Below are positions 11,961 to 26,027 of a DNA stretch of 64,000 bases, in pieces. Each line of letters begins with the position of its first letter. The first letter of the stretch is position 1. Location: the NCBI GenBank assembly GCA_019843655.1, contig JACDQD010000104.1:434001-498000 (forward strand). The letters run 5' to 3'. Made by a program: the position numbers and the translations under genes. The notes below the pieces were generated by a model. It made no database searches. It was not told the origin of the DNA and worked only from the letters and a program-made list of their open reading frames with translations. This DNA is from Lethocerus indicus (taxonomy: Eukaryota > Arthropoda > Insecta > Hemiptera > Belostomatidae).

Positions 11961-14900
11961 ACTTGGTGGCCGTTTCTTTCGACTATAAAAATATATTGGA
12001 AGCAGCAATATAATCTATAATTTCTTTTTTTAATTGACAATCGAATACACATTACGTACAATTACTGGTTAAGTTTGTGCAAGATTTAACGAATGCAAAA
12101 TTACTCCTTAAGTAATTAAGTTTTTATAAGATACACCCCAGTTTCATCTACGGCGGTAGAAAATCAGTAGTAGGATCGTACTCTGAAAATAGACTGCAAC
12201 GATAAGTCGGTGGACTGGAAGAAGGGATCAGCTTCTGCACAGAACCCTTTTCTCCTTCAGCCAGACTGCCGTTTCTAGCTGTTTTATTGCCGGTCAATTA
12301 TCTGGAAGGATGAGAGGAAGCAGACAGACGCGTTTCCCATCGTGTTCTCCCCGCTTTAGAATTGCGGTCCCTCAGATGAGATCACCGGTCGTGTCCGTCT
12401 TGGTAACGTGTTAGCCAAGGGGGGGGGGGGAGGGGGAGGAATCCTCCGATCGCTAAGGAGATTCACTCGAGGCAGGATTCATTCGAAGAGCTCGGCCCAT
12501 ATAAATCTGGCCTGTCCTTATCTTTCGTGGCATTAGAAATGGCCTACGACTAGTTTTACAAAATAGTTTTCTCTTATAAATTGTTCGCAGCGTTTCAATG
12601 CGTACGGTACATGCTATAGGGACTGAAGGCCCGTTAGGTTTACGAACGTCCCCAAATATCAGGATATAGCAGAGAGAAGCAGTACTATGGGGACAAACTA
12701 TTTCACATAGGACTCAAATGCAGTTTGTCGGTCTTTCGCCCCCTTTGAAGTATAACAAAATGTAACGGACTCCCTGCGAACAAACAACGGAACGAGGGGT
12801 GCCGCGGGGGGCCGTAGGGCGTGACCCCGCCCCCCGGGGGCCGCATCACCCCTTGTGCCGCCCCCCCGGGGCCCCGGAGAAGGTGGAGCCAGCCGGAGGT
12901 GTCCTGCTGCGAAACGGTAACGCCCACCGAGCCGCCCGCCCTGTCTCGCACAAAGCCTTCCCCTTTCTGCGACTGTTTTTTATTTTTTTTACAAACTATT
13001 TATTCGGTTTGTATACAAAGGTGGGGGGTTCGAACTAGGAACACTTTCTTTGTTGCGGAAGGTAAACCGCTATTGAATAACCCTACCTCGAACAATCGCT
13101 TGTTGTACAAGAGAACTGGGTCGTAAAATTCGAAAAAAACCCGCTTCCGACGTATCGGTTCTTTGAACGTTCTTTAGTCGTTGGCTTTAAATATCTTGAA
13201 AACTAGAGTAGTATTTATTACGAAATATACGGCATGCGACACTCGATACGGCCACACCGCCACCTTTCCTTCTTCTCACGGTACGCGTTCCGGGTGGGCA
13301 TCAATATTGGTTTCTTGTGTCGATACCGCGGCCCTCTCCTCTGTGAGACCGATTCGAAAGATTACCGTACCCCGCTGCTTCCACCCCTAGTGAAGCGGGC
13401 CCGATTCTATTTCTTGGCAATGACAAATGAAGCGTGGCCAACGATTCTGACAAGGCGCCGGCCTTGAGCCACCCTCCTCGATGCTCCCATAACATGGACC
13501 ATCCTCGCAGCGCACACCTAATGCAACGGCCTAAACAAGTGACCCGGGCCGTATTTTCTTTTGGACAAACTTATGCACTGAAGACGTCAAGTATGAGTGA
13601 AAACTATTACATCAAATAAATTCGTTTTATCCGGGCCGCCAACTTTTCGTCATCATTTTGTTATCCTATCGGGCATTGCGAAGAGAAATTTCTCCCCAGA
13701 TAGGATAAGAATCATTCCAGTCAACGATTTCATTGCATGTTAATTTGGTACTATTTGGTCATGTTAAGTTGAAAAATGGCTCGGAGTCGAATCTATCTCG
13801 CCTTTCAATATGTCTCCTTCGATTCCTTTATTCGGTATATTTATTGGCGATTCGGTCTCGACAACCTCCTCATCACAGGTCGACAGAGGCCTCCAGGGAC
13901 GCTAACGGCTGCAGAAAATCAGCGCTCAACCGGCGGCAATATAATGAGGTGTAAAATAGAGAGGGGTTGCGCCATGAGAACAGCAGGGGTCGCAGTAGAG
14001 CGGGCGCTGGAGACCCCCCGCCGCCACCGGACCCTCTCGCCCCCTGTCAATAGGAATTACAACTCTCTATAGTAACAGCACGTTGACCGCAGCGGCCCAG
14101 ACGCAAACACCAGATTTTTCACGTGCGTGCGCCCCTATTCAAATGCTAATCCCGCCTCAGACTAGGGGTTTGGCCCAATTTCTGGATAACATCTCTGTTC
14201 CCTACGGTCGGATCTAGGTCCGGCTATCCGATTTGGGTTTAGTAAGTCACAGGGGGTACCCCTCGACCGCATCGGACAAAAGTTGGGGTCGCTCCTTTTC
14301 ACGAAAACTAAATACCTTGTTGACCGCGGATTTGTCTGTTCTCGTTATCCGGGTCTCGGAGAGTCTTCAAAAAACTCCACCGGGGTGTTCGGTAATCTGA
14401 ACATCACAAAACGGAGGGCATTCTAGACAAAGAACCGAAGATATTTTCCGTTCTAAAATATCGAATTGTTGTTTCTATTCGCCCCGGAGAGAGAGAATGT
14501 ATCGGCTAAGGCGCATGAGCGGCCGCAGACTCCGGGACTCTCGCTTCCGTATTCCCATTAGCGCGTTCATAATATGACGGAAAATGCGTGAATGAAAAGC
14601 GCCGTTTTAAACAGCGTATTTACTGCTCGGGGTCTGGCCGGCGCGGCCGACGGGTGAGAGCAGTCTCGGTCGGTCACGTCCGATCGCTTCTGAGGCGCGC
14701 CTACGAAAGTAAGCACCGCCGCCGTCTCGGATGACTGGGCGGGCTCACACAAAACCAATAAACGATCCCGCGGAACACTTCTGAACAAAAAGTAGCCCGG
14801 GAGACCGCAGGGCGTGGGGCGGGGGCACCCGCCGCATGTCCCAACGCCAATAGATATGACTATGGAGAAGAGGAAAACGTGTACTTGTAAAAATTCCGGT

Positions 14901-14981
14901 CCTTGAAAAACAAAGGTTTCTTTCGAGGAAATTTTCCTTCAAACAAGTTAAACGAAGGAAGTAAATTTTTGTTTGTAAAAT

Positions 14982-15059
14982 GATCAGGGGCCTAACCCTG
15001 ATCTGAAGTAGGCCCGGTCAAGTGACCGATGTTCTACGTTCCTTCACGAGAAGTGAAGG
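14982..15059. repeat. cluster of three perfect inverted repeats
   Basis: First, GATCAGGG (14982-14989) with CCCTGATC (14996-15003). Second, CGGTCA (15015-15020) with TGACCG (15023-15028) around AG. Third, CCTTCAC (15041-15047) with GTGAAGG (15053-15059). All three pair without mismatch and lie end to end in 78 bp. Confidence 0.8.
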
Positions 15060-18000
15060 GTTGACCATTGTTGGGGAGTGTGGTGATTGTAGACCGGGGT
15101 TAGTTATGTATTATGTATACGGGGGGTTGGGTCGCCGGAGTGGCTGTCCACGTTCTAATCGGGAGCAATGAACCGGGCCGACTACGCTGTCTCGGCTTCC
15201 ATGGGAGGAGGCCGCCTCTGGCCACTCGCTCGGGCCCCAGATAACCCCTCCTTACAGGGTCACTTGATATCCCCTTCGGAAAAAATTGCCGTTCAGGCGC
15301 CCGACGCGTGATAGCCGTATCATCGATCTACTCATGACTGATACGTTTAAATATCTGTGTGTGCGTGTGTTTCTGTATACATGAAGGTATACTAGTAAAT
15401 AAGAAACTAAAAATCATTCCTCGGATAATAAGAAAATTACAAATTTTATGGACGAGGTGTTTGACTCGGGCTTAAATATTGTCTTAAATATTGACGACAA
15501 GAATATTGAAATAATACCTTCGTAATGATAATTAGCGTGACGATTACTGAGTATATACAAATTTATACCGCATATAACTAAAACTTATCATTCAGTTTTA
15601 ACTGTATTGTATTAACTTCAAGTCATCATTGGTGAGTTCTTAATTTATTGTTAACATAACCTTAAGAAATGAAGAATCTAAAATTTAGGAAAAGGTGTTT
15701 TTTGCCTCCGGTTTTTCGGCATGTAAGACGCATTTCGGTATCTCGGGAAGGACTACCAGGATTGTACCTAAACGTGTCTACCTAAAATCCGAACAACAGA
15801 AAAGCGCGATTGAAAACCGAACGGGCGGCACATTGCCGATCCTTCTCTCTTTTAAATGAGGTATCTACCTAAGTGTGAGGGGCCACTTTAAGTAGCTTAT
15901 AGGCTTGTTAAGCAACATCTCGAGACGTCGGGCTAACGTTGCTAATGTCTCCCCGGGTGCCTTGAATTGAGGCCTGCGAATTTTCGGCCGACCGATCTGT
16001 GGAAAGTGGCTTAACAGATCGTGTATAGTGCCGTCCGTCACAGAGGTAAGGCATCTCCGCGGGTGGCGAGGGCGTCTCAAAGTGCCACGTAGAAGTGCCC
16101 GCTTAGGTATTCACCACCGACGAAGGCCCGGCCGGGTCCCTTACCCGAACATCACACTAAATCCTACTGACACCTCTACTCCCGGTGATTTAGAGAATTC
16201 TCCTTTTTTTCCCCTCCGGTACTTTTTTCCTCCCCGAACTTTTAAAACCGCTGTTCCGGACCGAACAGAGTCCGTAGGACTGATTTCATTCGGCACCATC
16301 AGATAAGGGCCGGGAGAACAACGCAGCCCATAAAGGAACTTTGTCCTAGGGAAGAACAAGACCTAGAAACGGAATAAAGAAGTTCTGTTGGAATACGTCC
16401 TGTCCAATCCGATTATAACGCGAAAGAATTTTACGTGTAAGTACGTGTAAAGGCAGTAATGATCGAAAATTTCGCCCCTCATTTAGCATTCGTCCAACCA
16501 CGGGAGCTTAAATTTCACTGCCGGAATCGGCAAATAAACGCATGTCCGTAACTGAGGGCGAGCAGCATTCCAACTTTCTAGAGCCTAACAATGCAACGAA
16601 AGTTGTTGCCGCCCGTACCGAAGCGAAAGTTTGGGAAGCGTGTGCCGTTGATGAAACCGCATCCACAAAATTCCAAACTTTCCGAATGCACACACACTAT
16701 ATCCGAAGGGTTTTACGACTGAGCAGTTTAAGATTTGATAATATTGTCGAATCTAAAACATAATTTTTGTTTTATTCCGTAGAATTATTAGGAAAATAAA
16801 TTCTCGCGTAAGGAGATGAATTCCATTGCGGAAAAGAGAACAGTTTAAAGCCAGGATTGTTTCCATTTCTGTTATAAGGCCACGATTAATCTCGGATCAG
16901 GGACGTATACAAATCCGAGTACAAGAGTATAAGAACGGTAAAATAATAGTAGCTCGAATTGACGCGTACGCCGGGACAATGTAGAGCGCGCGGCTCCTTG
17001 TAAAAATATTAACAAGCGTCACTCGGACACGCGACTGTCCCTTAAAGGACTGGCCGTGGGGCTCAGAAGGCAGACGGAGGCTCAGGGCGCTCCGGGAATA
17101 AGTTTTTCACTGAATTTATTACCCGGTGCCGAGGATTTATGAAGGATGCCCCGGGGAGCGTGATCAGCAACGGAGTCATGCAAGAGAACAGTCGGCAGAG
17201 GGGCAATGTGGCCCCTCTCCATTCTGTCCACCAGCCCTTCCTTATGTACACAATTATAATCGCCAATCATTACTTTTGTACTCTACTCTCGATTGAAACG
17301 TTTTTTAGTTGCGCAAAACGATGTCATAGTTAAGTAAAAAGCAAATTAACATTCAAAAGAGTTTGTCCATATTAATTTATACCCCGCTGAAATACACCCT
17401 GGAATTGACTTGTCCGTTTTTATAGTCCAGTCACAACATTGAAGGTGTCTAACATTAAACATCCATCTAGATAAAAAGGTTACTTTACATTTGAAACAAT
17501 ATAAATATCGCTCTCCCGAATTACCATTAGTTCTCCGAAGCGTGTCTCGAGCACAAAGGTCGGATCGCCGCCATCTAATGCGGAGAACCAGGACGATATT
17601 CGCGTGGGTAAAAGAAAAGAATGCATAAATAAAAAATTCAATTGTTTTGAAATTCGGGCAGGAAATGTAAAATTAGAAACCCCCTCCCCTCCGCCCTCTC
17701 CACCGCCCACCGAAATAGCTTTAACTGTAAATTCCGGGCGACATCAACCCCGAGAAGGAAGTGGGATGCGTGATGAGCGGGCACGGTCCACCGGGCCCCA
17801 CGGTGGCCAACCACCGAACAATTAGCTCAATTGCTCCGCTCTTTCTACTTATGGTAGGATACAGTCCCCACAACGGGACTCCTGTCAACGAATACCGGTT
17901 ATAATAGGGGCCGTACATATATGTGCAAAATATCCGCCCGCAGCCGCTTCGGGTTTCACCACTGAAGTAGACCAACAAATTCGATTATCATTCAGCTCTC

Positions 18001-21000
18001 GTGACATCAATAAGGAGTAACGCGATGAATTTTTTTTTAAATACGTACGAACACTTGCTCAAGCGGAAATTATGCTCAAAATAATCACGAAAGCTTTAAA
18101 TCGTATATTTATTAGGAGAACTCTCACACAAAATTGGCGCAAGCAGACATTGTGATCAATGGCTAACTGGCCCGTACGAAATAACCGTTATTTTATTAGG
18201 CTATGTTTTGCCCGACTTGTTGCGAGAAGGTGTTCGATTCGTGAACAGACGAAAATTTTCTGGCGTCCGCTTCCGGATAATTTCGAGATAGTATTAATGT
18301 ATAACAACGCGAAGATGATTCGATTCGATTAGCCCATTTCCACCTTGTTAAACCCCCGATCGGAAAAGCCAGATAGGGTCGGGGAGACCACTGGAGCCTG
18401 AGATAATGGGGAGCGGGCAGCTCCGATAACCGGGATATCATCCATAATGTATCATTTGAAATCGTAGTCGCTGTTCCCATTGTTTCGTTCCGACGGACGT
18501 ACAACAACAAGTGGTCGGCGCACACGAGAGGCCGGAGGAGAAACAGAGCCAGAAGTCAGCCGCTCGGTCATCTGCATATTTTATGCGGCCTCCGCTCGAA
18601 TTACAGGCCGGCCCTTCATATCTCCGCCGACCGTATCTGCAGAGCGTCCCCTCTAACTCTGTCTTATCGCACCACTTTCAATTTGTAAGGGAACAACCCC
18701 CAACCTCCCCCCCCCCAACCACCTTGTAAATCAGTTGCATTACCTCCTCGGAAATGAGCCCCTATTGTTGGTTTATCGTCCGAGGAGATTCCAGATACTC
18801 CATCGGCACATCCTTCACCGTCCCCCTTATCATTGAACTATATTCGCCTTGTTGCTCTCTGAGAAATATAAAGCCGATCGACCCGGGGAATACCAACGAA
18901 ACGAGAATGCAACGGACGAAATTTATCGCGATAATTGTTAATTTTCGTAAAATAATTTCTCCTCATCGGCCGAGAGCGCAACGTAGCGAGTCAAATAGCC
19001 AAAAAAAACGAACGGGAGAAAGCCCCGAAATTTGAACTCCAAACGGCACAAGAAATGGCAGGAATAGGAAGCCGCCTCGAAAGCGGAACGCGGCAATGTT
19101 CTAGAAAAAAATACGAGAGGAAATTTTCGCCGAGAATTGTTCGATTTTATGGGCTGCGGAGAGTGAAGACCCGGGCCCGTAGAGGAGTCCGACGAGAGCG
19201 GCGACACGACCGAAAGACGTCGGACAACTTTCTAGGGACACGCGTATCGGGCCGTAAATTATAACGGGGGTTGTCGGACGCTCGAGTAGGACAGAACACG
19301 CACGGACAAGAGCCGGAGAGGGCCGAGGCGTCGCGCGAGAGCGTGAGAAAACTGTCGCCCCGTATTATTTTCGAGGGAGACCGACCGCCGTACAAGGGGT
19401 GCGTGCGGTAATCACTTCGGGGCCTTTCGCGACATTTGCAGTTGGAACGCGTTGAACCGTCGAGCAGTGTAATAAGGTTGGATTATCGCAGGCTACGCCC
19501 CTCTACTGGCCGCCGGGGCAGATACGGGCGGCTATGTAAAGCTCCCGACAATATTCAGGCCGACTGACATGTTTGGAATCGTCCCAGTTTTCGCGCTAAT
19601 ACGACACGCGAAACCACCTTCTTATACACCGAGGTTTCCCTAATTTGTCCGTTTTTATACCCTACCGAAGTAAGCATGATTGATCTCAATCACCGGTACA
19701 CACGAGGGGATTAAATACTAATAAAATATTTGCGATATTTATACGTTTTACGGGACTGTCACGTCTAAAGTAGATGATACGAATATATCTAATAACCGTT
19801 CACAGGAAATGCGAATAGCATGAGTAATAAAAATATTAAGGCTTAAGACATCGGAATATGTGATAGACGACACTTTAGTTCGTCCAGTTCCCCACATCTC
19901 CACTCAAAATCTAATATCCGAACAGTGAATGCGAATAGGGAATGCCCATAAATCGAAATTTATAACGCATTTTTTTACATAGGTCACGCCTCCGTGTCAT
20001 CAAGATACCCCCCCCCCCCAAATGTTTTCACAAATGTCCGAGAACCGGTGACGCGGTTTGTTGGGCGGACGCCGGGGCCGGCTACTAACCGACCGCACAC
20101 CGTCCCTGTAATACAATACCGGACGTAAATCACCGCCTCTAAATACGTGACCCGAGAGTTATGAAGCCATCAAAACCGCGTACACCACCTCCTCACTGGG
20201 GCGCATAAAACGGACTCGGGAGATAGACAAAGAGAGGGAATGAGGGGTCACCTGTTTGAATTTACGAGCCCGAGCCCCCGCTGTTGTACGGTGGGGCGAG
20301 GGCGGGGGCGTGTGGGGCGTCCGGAAAACACACACGGAGTCCGGGACACGAACGCCCGGGCCGGCGGATTCCCCTCACCTTATCAGTATTCGACGCCAGA
20401 CGGGGCACGATCCGTGATGTCAAAAATATTATGTTTCAACTGTCTTAATGCGCCCGGTTGGGGTGGGCCTACCGCGCGGACGCCTACACGCTTGTAGAAC
20501 CCGGCATTAAAATAATAAATATGACTTGTCGGAGGTTGGAAAAAAAAAGTCCGAATGCAAACGCCGTAGAAAAAATTGTGACTCTTCTACGACAACAATG
20601 GTTCTTGTAAACGAAATTCACGGCTGTAATCGCTTACTGTTAATCAAAATATGACGCAGAATTTTATCAACCTTTCAATAAGCCAGCAATATGGATTAGC
20701 TCGGAATATTAATATTCAAGTACACCAGGGGAATTACATTACAAGTAGCCGCAACAGTGGAAAGAAAAATTGTGTTAACAGAACGGATTTTGTGTATAGG
20801 GAGTCGCGCGGAGAGCAGAATTAAAATTCGGAAAAATATTTGTTCTCGAAATTCATATAACAGCGAATCCTAGGACGATATAAAATTGCTTATATACGCA
20901 GCATTTCTAGAAATAACCGAGTGTACGACTGCAGCCGAGCGGGAACCGGGTTTATATAGAGTGAAGAGAAGAGTATATTTTATATATAATATAATAATCA

Positions 21001-23363
21001 TAAAAGAGTCGGTTGAATTTCGACCCGACTTTTATGGGAGTCCCTCGAGTCACTTGGCAAGTGGCCTGCCGCCGAGGGATATGATTTTTTATCATAAACT
21101 CGAAATAAAAATGAAATACACTTCTCGGTTATCCGTTCGAAGATCGCTGCTAATATTAAAGCCGGGATGTATCTCCCCGGGACCCTCCAGACGGACAGGT
21201 ACTGCACTCGTAAAGTGGCGCCGATATCAGCGTTTTGACGCTTAGAAGAAAATCCTTATACGGAGGACGCCAGTATGAGCCCGCCTCAGTATATATAAAC
21301 GTTTCAGATAAGAAAATTCTTTTAGTCAGCTGGGCAATATATAATCGAATAACTACAATATATAAGATATTTTGCTACAAAGTATGGAGAACTTTATATT
21401 AATGGTATTTTTAAAGAAATTTGCTAGAGCACGGTGTATCGTTTGCGCGATTTTCTAATATCGCTTGTTTGGTTTCCATCGTCGTCAGTAATAAAATAAC
21501 TTTTGAACCGAAACTGACAGCTTCAAAATATTTGAGCGACAGTACAATCTTTCCGCTGGACTCTCCGCCCTAGGAAGAAATGAGACGAAAGAAATATGCC
21601 AATATGACAAACGACACTCGGACCACTGGGACGACAGAAGGGGGGACGTCCAGAGGAATCTCCTCGTGAGAGACAAAAGGGGAGAGTTGAAGAGGCGGAA
21701 CCGAGATATTGGTGAAGGGAGGAGACGTAAGGGCTCCGGGCAACAAACCCAGTTTGACGTCTCTACAACGGCATGAAGGACAACCCACTCCACTACACGG
21801 CGTCGAGGGCCTTCACAGAGAGCCCTTATATACCTTATCGGCAGCCACGATTACAACAGTAGAGAAGTATTCCCGAATACAGTATTCACCAATAATAACT
21901 TGAGTTCTTTCCAAATTAATTTGAATTATTTTCCAAAAGTGTGCGCGTATATATTTATCTGTGGCTACTGGGTATAATAATTTCGAAACGGAGGGGTGTA
22001 ATAATTTCACTTTGTCTGGGTATTCGGGCCGCGGCAAATAATGAATAGGCCGTCGTCTCCTGGCGGAGGCCATCGCATCAATCCTGGACGCGCTTACCGC
22101 CCGGCAAACGGAACATAAAACTCGACTAATAACGCGTATAACGTTAAATGCTCTGTCGGTGTCAATGATGTGGGTGAGGAAAAAGAAGGGCCACCGCAGA
22201 CTATAATTGGGCCAACGGATCAAAAGCTTCGAAAATTTGGAACCGTTCCAGAAGAGTACGCCCACGCACCCACGCGCGCCCGCAGTTTGGCATCGGCAAT
22301 AATGTTCACCGACTGGGAATCGAAATCTAGTAATGCGTCCACGCTTCTGGAATGTCCCTTTCATACAAAACAAACCCTGTGTACGAATAAACATGAATAT
22401 CTTGTAGAAATAAAAATATTTTTAATTCGAATTTTGGATTCGCTATCGTCATTTTGGAGCGAAAGTTGTGGTAGACCGGTACGTAAGTGCATGATTTGGT
22501 TTTGTCTAAAATATAAATTACGTGCGTAAAATAAATTGTATTTACTTAAGTTGCCGTCATGAATTATCAACAATTTATAAATTTGGTAGGTCCAGTACCC
22601 AGAAATAAATTCATAATACCGGGCCGTAGGGACCGCGTTCCAAAAATCCGGTCGACCGCCCGCCTAATTCGAACCGACACGGCCGAAAGCCTGTTATCTA
22701 AACATTGCTATCGGAAAGCCAATACAGTAACGTCTCGGGCCGTACGCGTCTCTTTCTTCGATTGGAGATCCCGAAACGCCGATTGGAGAGGCCGGACCGT
22801 GCTCGGTTGTCACCTCGGAGTGAACCCAACGGAGCTCGGTGACATTTCAGCGCTCCGCAGGCAACCCGCTTAATGTATTGTCCCCAAGCGTAAAAATGCC
22901 GGCGATATATTGAACTTCGAAGAACGATATTAGTCCCCGACCGTTGACAGAGATTGTAAACAGTTTATAAACAAATTATAAATAAAATGAAACCAGTCAT
23001 TTTTATCGTATAATAAATCACAAGAAATTAACGATAACATTTAAAGAAGATACGTAAATAATTTTCGCTGATGTCAAACAGATGAGGGGATGAAATAAAA
23101 CAATGGTAGTAACCAGTCAGGAAATATGCAGGTACCTACTGATTGAGCGTAACTGAAAATGGGGATGAGAGCAGAGGCCGAATATTAACAATATAGTGGA
23201 ACAGAATAAAACGTAAGGACAACAGTGGGAGGGCGTGGAAAGGTAGGATAGCGGTAGACTGTCGCCGGCCACTGAGGGCAGTCATTATTGACCGACCCGT
23301 CTTCGGATAATCAGGCTCCGACAATGAAATAAACGGCAGTCGGTCCGTGTTCACGAAAAGTCT

Positions 23364-23393
23364 TCCTCCTCCTCCTCCTCCTCCTCCTCCTCC
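23364..23393. repeat. (TCC)10 microsatellite
   Basis: Thirty bases of uninterrupted TCC in a CpG-rich intronic block. Confidence 0.95.
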
Positions 23394-24464
23394 AGCCCGT
23401 TCTAAGCGAGCGTGGATTGTGGGCGCAACCTACAAATTACGGGGGCTGGCCCTCCCTCCCTCCCTCCATCCCACAATCCTCCCCCCGGCCGCCGAGGTGG
23501 CACGCCGGCGCCACTCGGACTAACCTCAACAAAACGCTGTGCCCGTCGACAATCACCGGTCCGCCCTTTTCTTGAATCCCGTGTAATCAAAAAGATGAAA
23601 AAGGAATGAAAAGAAAATAGAAAAACCGATAGAGCCCTCCCCCGACCGGCTTTCACGACCCCGTCAGCGGGCGTTGTTTGTTTCTGTCGGAGGCGCCCGA
23701 CTCTCCGAAAGGGAATTCAATAAGGGTTTTTTATGTTTCGCTTTTGTTGAAGACAAACGGTGATGCGAAAGTTGGTGTGCAACAGAACCGATCAACGTTG
23801 AGTATTGAAAACGACCGACTATGCTTCATTCGCGTAGGACAAATTACTTCGGTATTGGAATATTCAAGTATGTTTGGTCATGGTCAGATGAGGAAACAGA
23901 AAATGGAATGAACAATGAACTTCCTCTCTATTAAATGATCAGATTTACTACCTTTTACTAGTAAAAGAAAATCAACAACAAATAAATGCCTTTTAATTTG
24001 TCAAAATGTGTGAATTATAGAATACCGAGGCTAATGCACCCCTCTTCTTATAAATTCCTGAATTCCTTCTTTCGCGTTCACCCGCAGATTATCTCGTAAC
24101 GCCAGCCATACCTTACTAGGATCATTCCGTGTCCGATGGGTCAGTTCAAGTTTGGAATTTGGTTATCGCCTTATAAATCTACAATTCGCGCTCAGTGAAA
24201 TTCGAGTATTCGAAATCCGCCCTCGACGACGCGTCATCGATATGGAAGAAACTTAGCGGAGACTGACGTCCCGAGGAATGCGGTAAACCGGTCGATCCTT
24301 GGAAGACATTCTTTCGAATCCCAATTATATCGGAGCCGACCTTCGTTTAAAAGCGCTCATTGGTAATTTTAATGTTTATTAAAATTTATATATAACGCGT
24401 ATCGAAGGTCCGCTTTAGAAAGCGAGCTTAAGCTTTTATGCTCTAGCCTACCTGGGCGAGGCGA

Positions 24465-24485
24465 CAGCTGTTCCCGGGACAGCTG
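24465..24485. promoter_or_regulatory. paired CAGCTG E-boxes in a near-palindrome
   Basis: CAGCTG at 24465-24470 and 24480-24485, separated by TTCCCGGGA. The unit is a 10-bp inverted repeat with one unpaired T. CAGCTG is a known bHLH-type site; function here is unknown. Confidence 0.35.
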
Positions 24486-25885
24486 CTTATGGGCATACCA
24501 TTAGACGACGATTATACATTATAGAGAGAAAAAACTCATTGCCTTAACGAGGCGGACAACGTGTAAAATATTTCCAGAAGATTGGAGTCGTTTGTAATTT
24601 AGCACAATCGAGAAAAATTAAAAAATATCTCCCCGCCGCTTCTAAGGAGCTCGGCCTCCAATTTTGACAGCGACTACCACTTAGGGAGTTATCCTGAGGA
24701 CAGGATGTTTGCCGTCGGAGGGAAATAGTTCAAATACAAAGAAAAGGCAGAATTTCTTAGAGAGTACACGGGCCTTAATTAAGAGGCAACAATGTGGCGA
24801 TAGTTTCTGCCGGATAGAAAAGTGGGCCTGGGGCACCCGACAACACGAAACGATCCCATGCCCGAGATTTCACCCAGAGGCGACTCAAAGACCTATTTAT
24901 ATCGAAAAAGGATTGTACTGAAAAGTGTAGTATTAGAAAGTTATACTGTTATCGAAATCGAAGCCTATGACGATACTAAATTTAATTAAACAAAAATCGC
25001 TTTCGAAAGATAGGAATCGTACGGTATTACACAGGTGAAGGGAAGGAATTAGACAACAGAAGTTAGACTAATTCAAAATAGGATGTAGTGAATTCAGTTT
25101 CATCTTCGAGAATCATTCGTTATTCTTGGATAAAATTAAAATAATATATACAAATATTTCCTGGGCAACGAACACGATTCTATAAATTATGAAAACGCAG
25201 AATTCGGGATAATGCAAATGCGATATGCAAAATTCAGGGAGCCCGGCAGGAACTACCCAACCGCGGATGCTTCCTTCGTATACATGCATTAGTTATGATT
25301 TTATTTCGCGAAAAATTAAAAAGGTTAATCTTATTTAGGCTGATAACGGTATCTCAAGATAGGTAATTCCAATCTTGCAATAATTCCTACTAGGATTGAA
25401 AGAAATTGATGGTTCCAATAGTTTGATTTAACTTTCCTTTTCCTATACTAGATCATTAGTCGTCATCATCCATGGCCAATACCGATCGATACCAAATTTT
25501 GTTGGGACCTAAATTTTCTTGGCGCCTACACACTGGCAAACTGCAATATTACTAGTACTTGGGTAATATGGGACTAGTAGGTATCGGCTCTGGTAATTCA
25601 GAAGATCGAAGCCCAGGTGTAGACCGCATGGAACCTCACAATGTTTCCGTTAGACTCCTTGGCAGGAAACAAAGAGGGTTCAGTAGGGAATAATTCGAGT
25701 GGGGATACACATCGCCGGAACATAAAGTCAGATTGGGCCGTCGTGTTCATTCTGTTAATTGACACATTTTTCTTTTCGGGAGGATGGAGGTGGTGGTCCG
25801 CCGCCCTCCAGCGGATCAGCCTAGCGTAAAGACCCGTAATTTAAGAGAAATAACCGGAGCTACCTCTGCTCCGAGCCCCGACCCG

Positions 25886-26027
25886 TAAATCAGCGCCCAT
25901 TACCTCCAATTAGCAGCGCACGGTATTTGTCCGGTTCCCGAAAAATTACCCGGACAATTTCGCGTCGGGTCACATCCTTGGAATCTGAGCCGTTCGGCAT
26001 TTCAGAAGTTGGCGTAAATCAGCGCCG
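25886..26027 (+). promoter_or_regulatory. pair of TAAATCAGCGCC words in a CpG-rich block (candidate cis-regulatory element)
   Basis: TAAATCAGCGCC occurs at 25886-25897 and 26015-26026, both preceded by CG. An identical 12-mer lies at 5416-5427. The surrounding block also has CCAATTAGCAGCGC. The enhancer role is inferred from recurrence and composition alone. Confidence 0.35.

Larger units (their letters stand above)
9800..20500. other. intronic mosaic, second part
   Basis: CpG-rich blocks lie at about 10390-11900, 12720-13000 (very GC-rich around 12795-12900), 13830-14430, 14460-15320, 15760-16330, 18180-19640 and 20030-20500. AT-rich tracts lie at about 9800-10300, 11990-12160, 15340-15700, 17330-17480 and 19660-20000. 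The 14980-15270 interval has the inverted-repeat cluster listed separately. Short runs of G or C (12420-12430, 20007-20019) are homopolymers where indel errors are likely. No gene recognised. Confidence 0.5.

Noticed and set aside
21813..22394. 193-codon minus-strand ORF, the longest in the window
   Set aside because: No recognisable domain or motif and mixed composition, not supported by splice context. A chance ORF of this size is expected in CpG-rich DNA.
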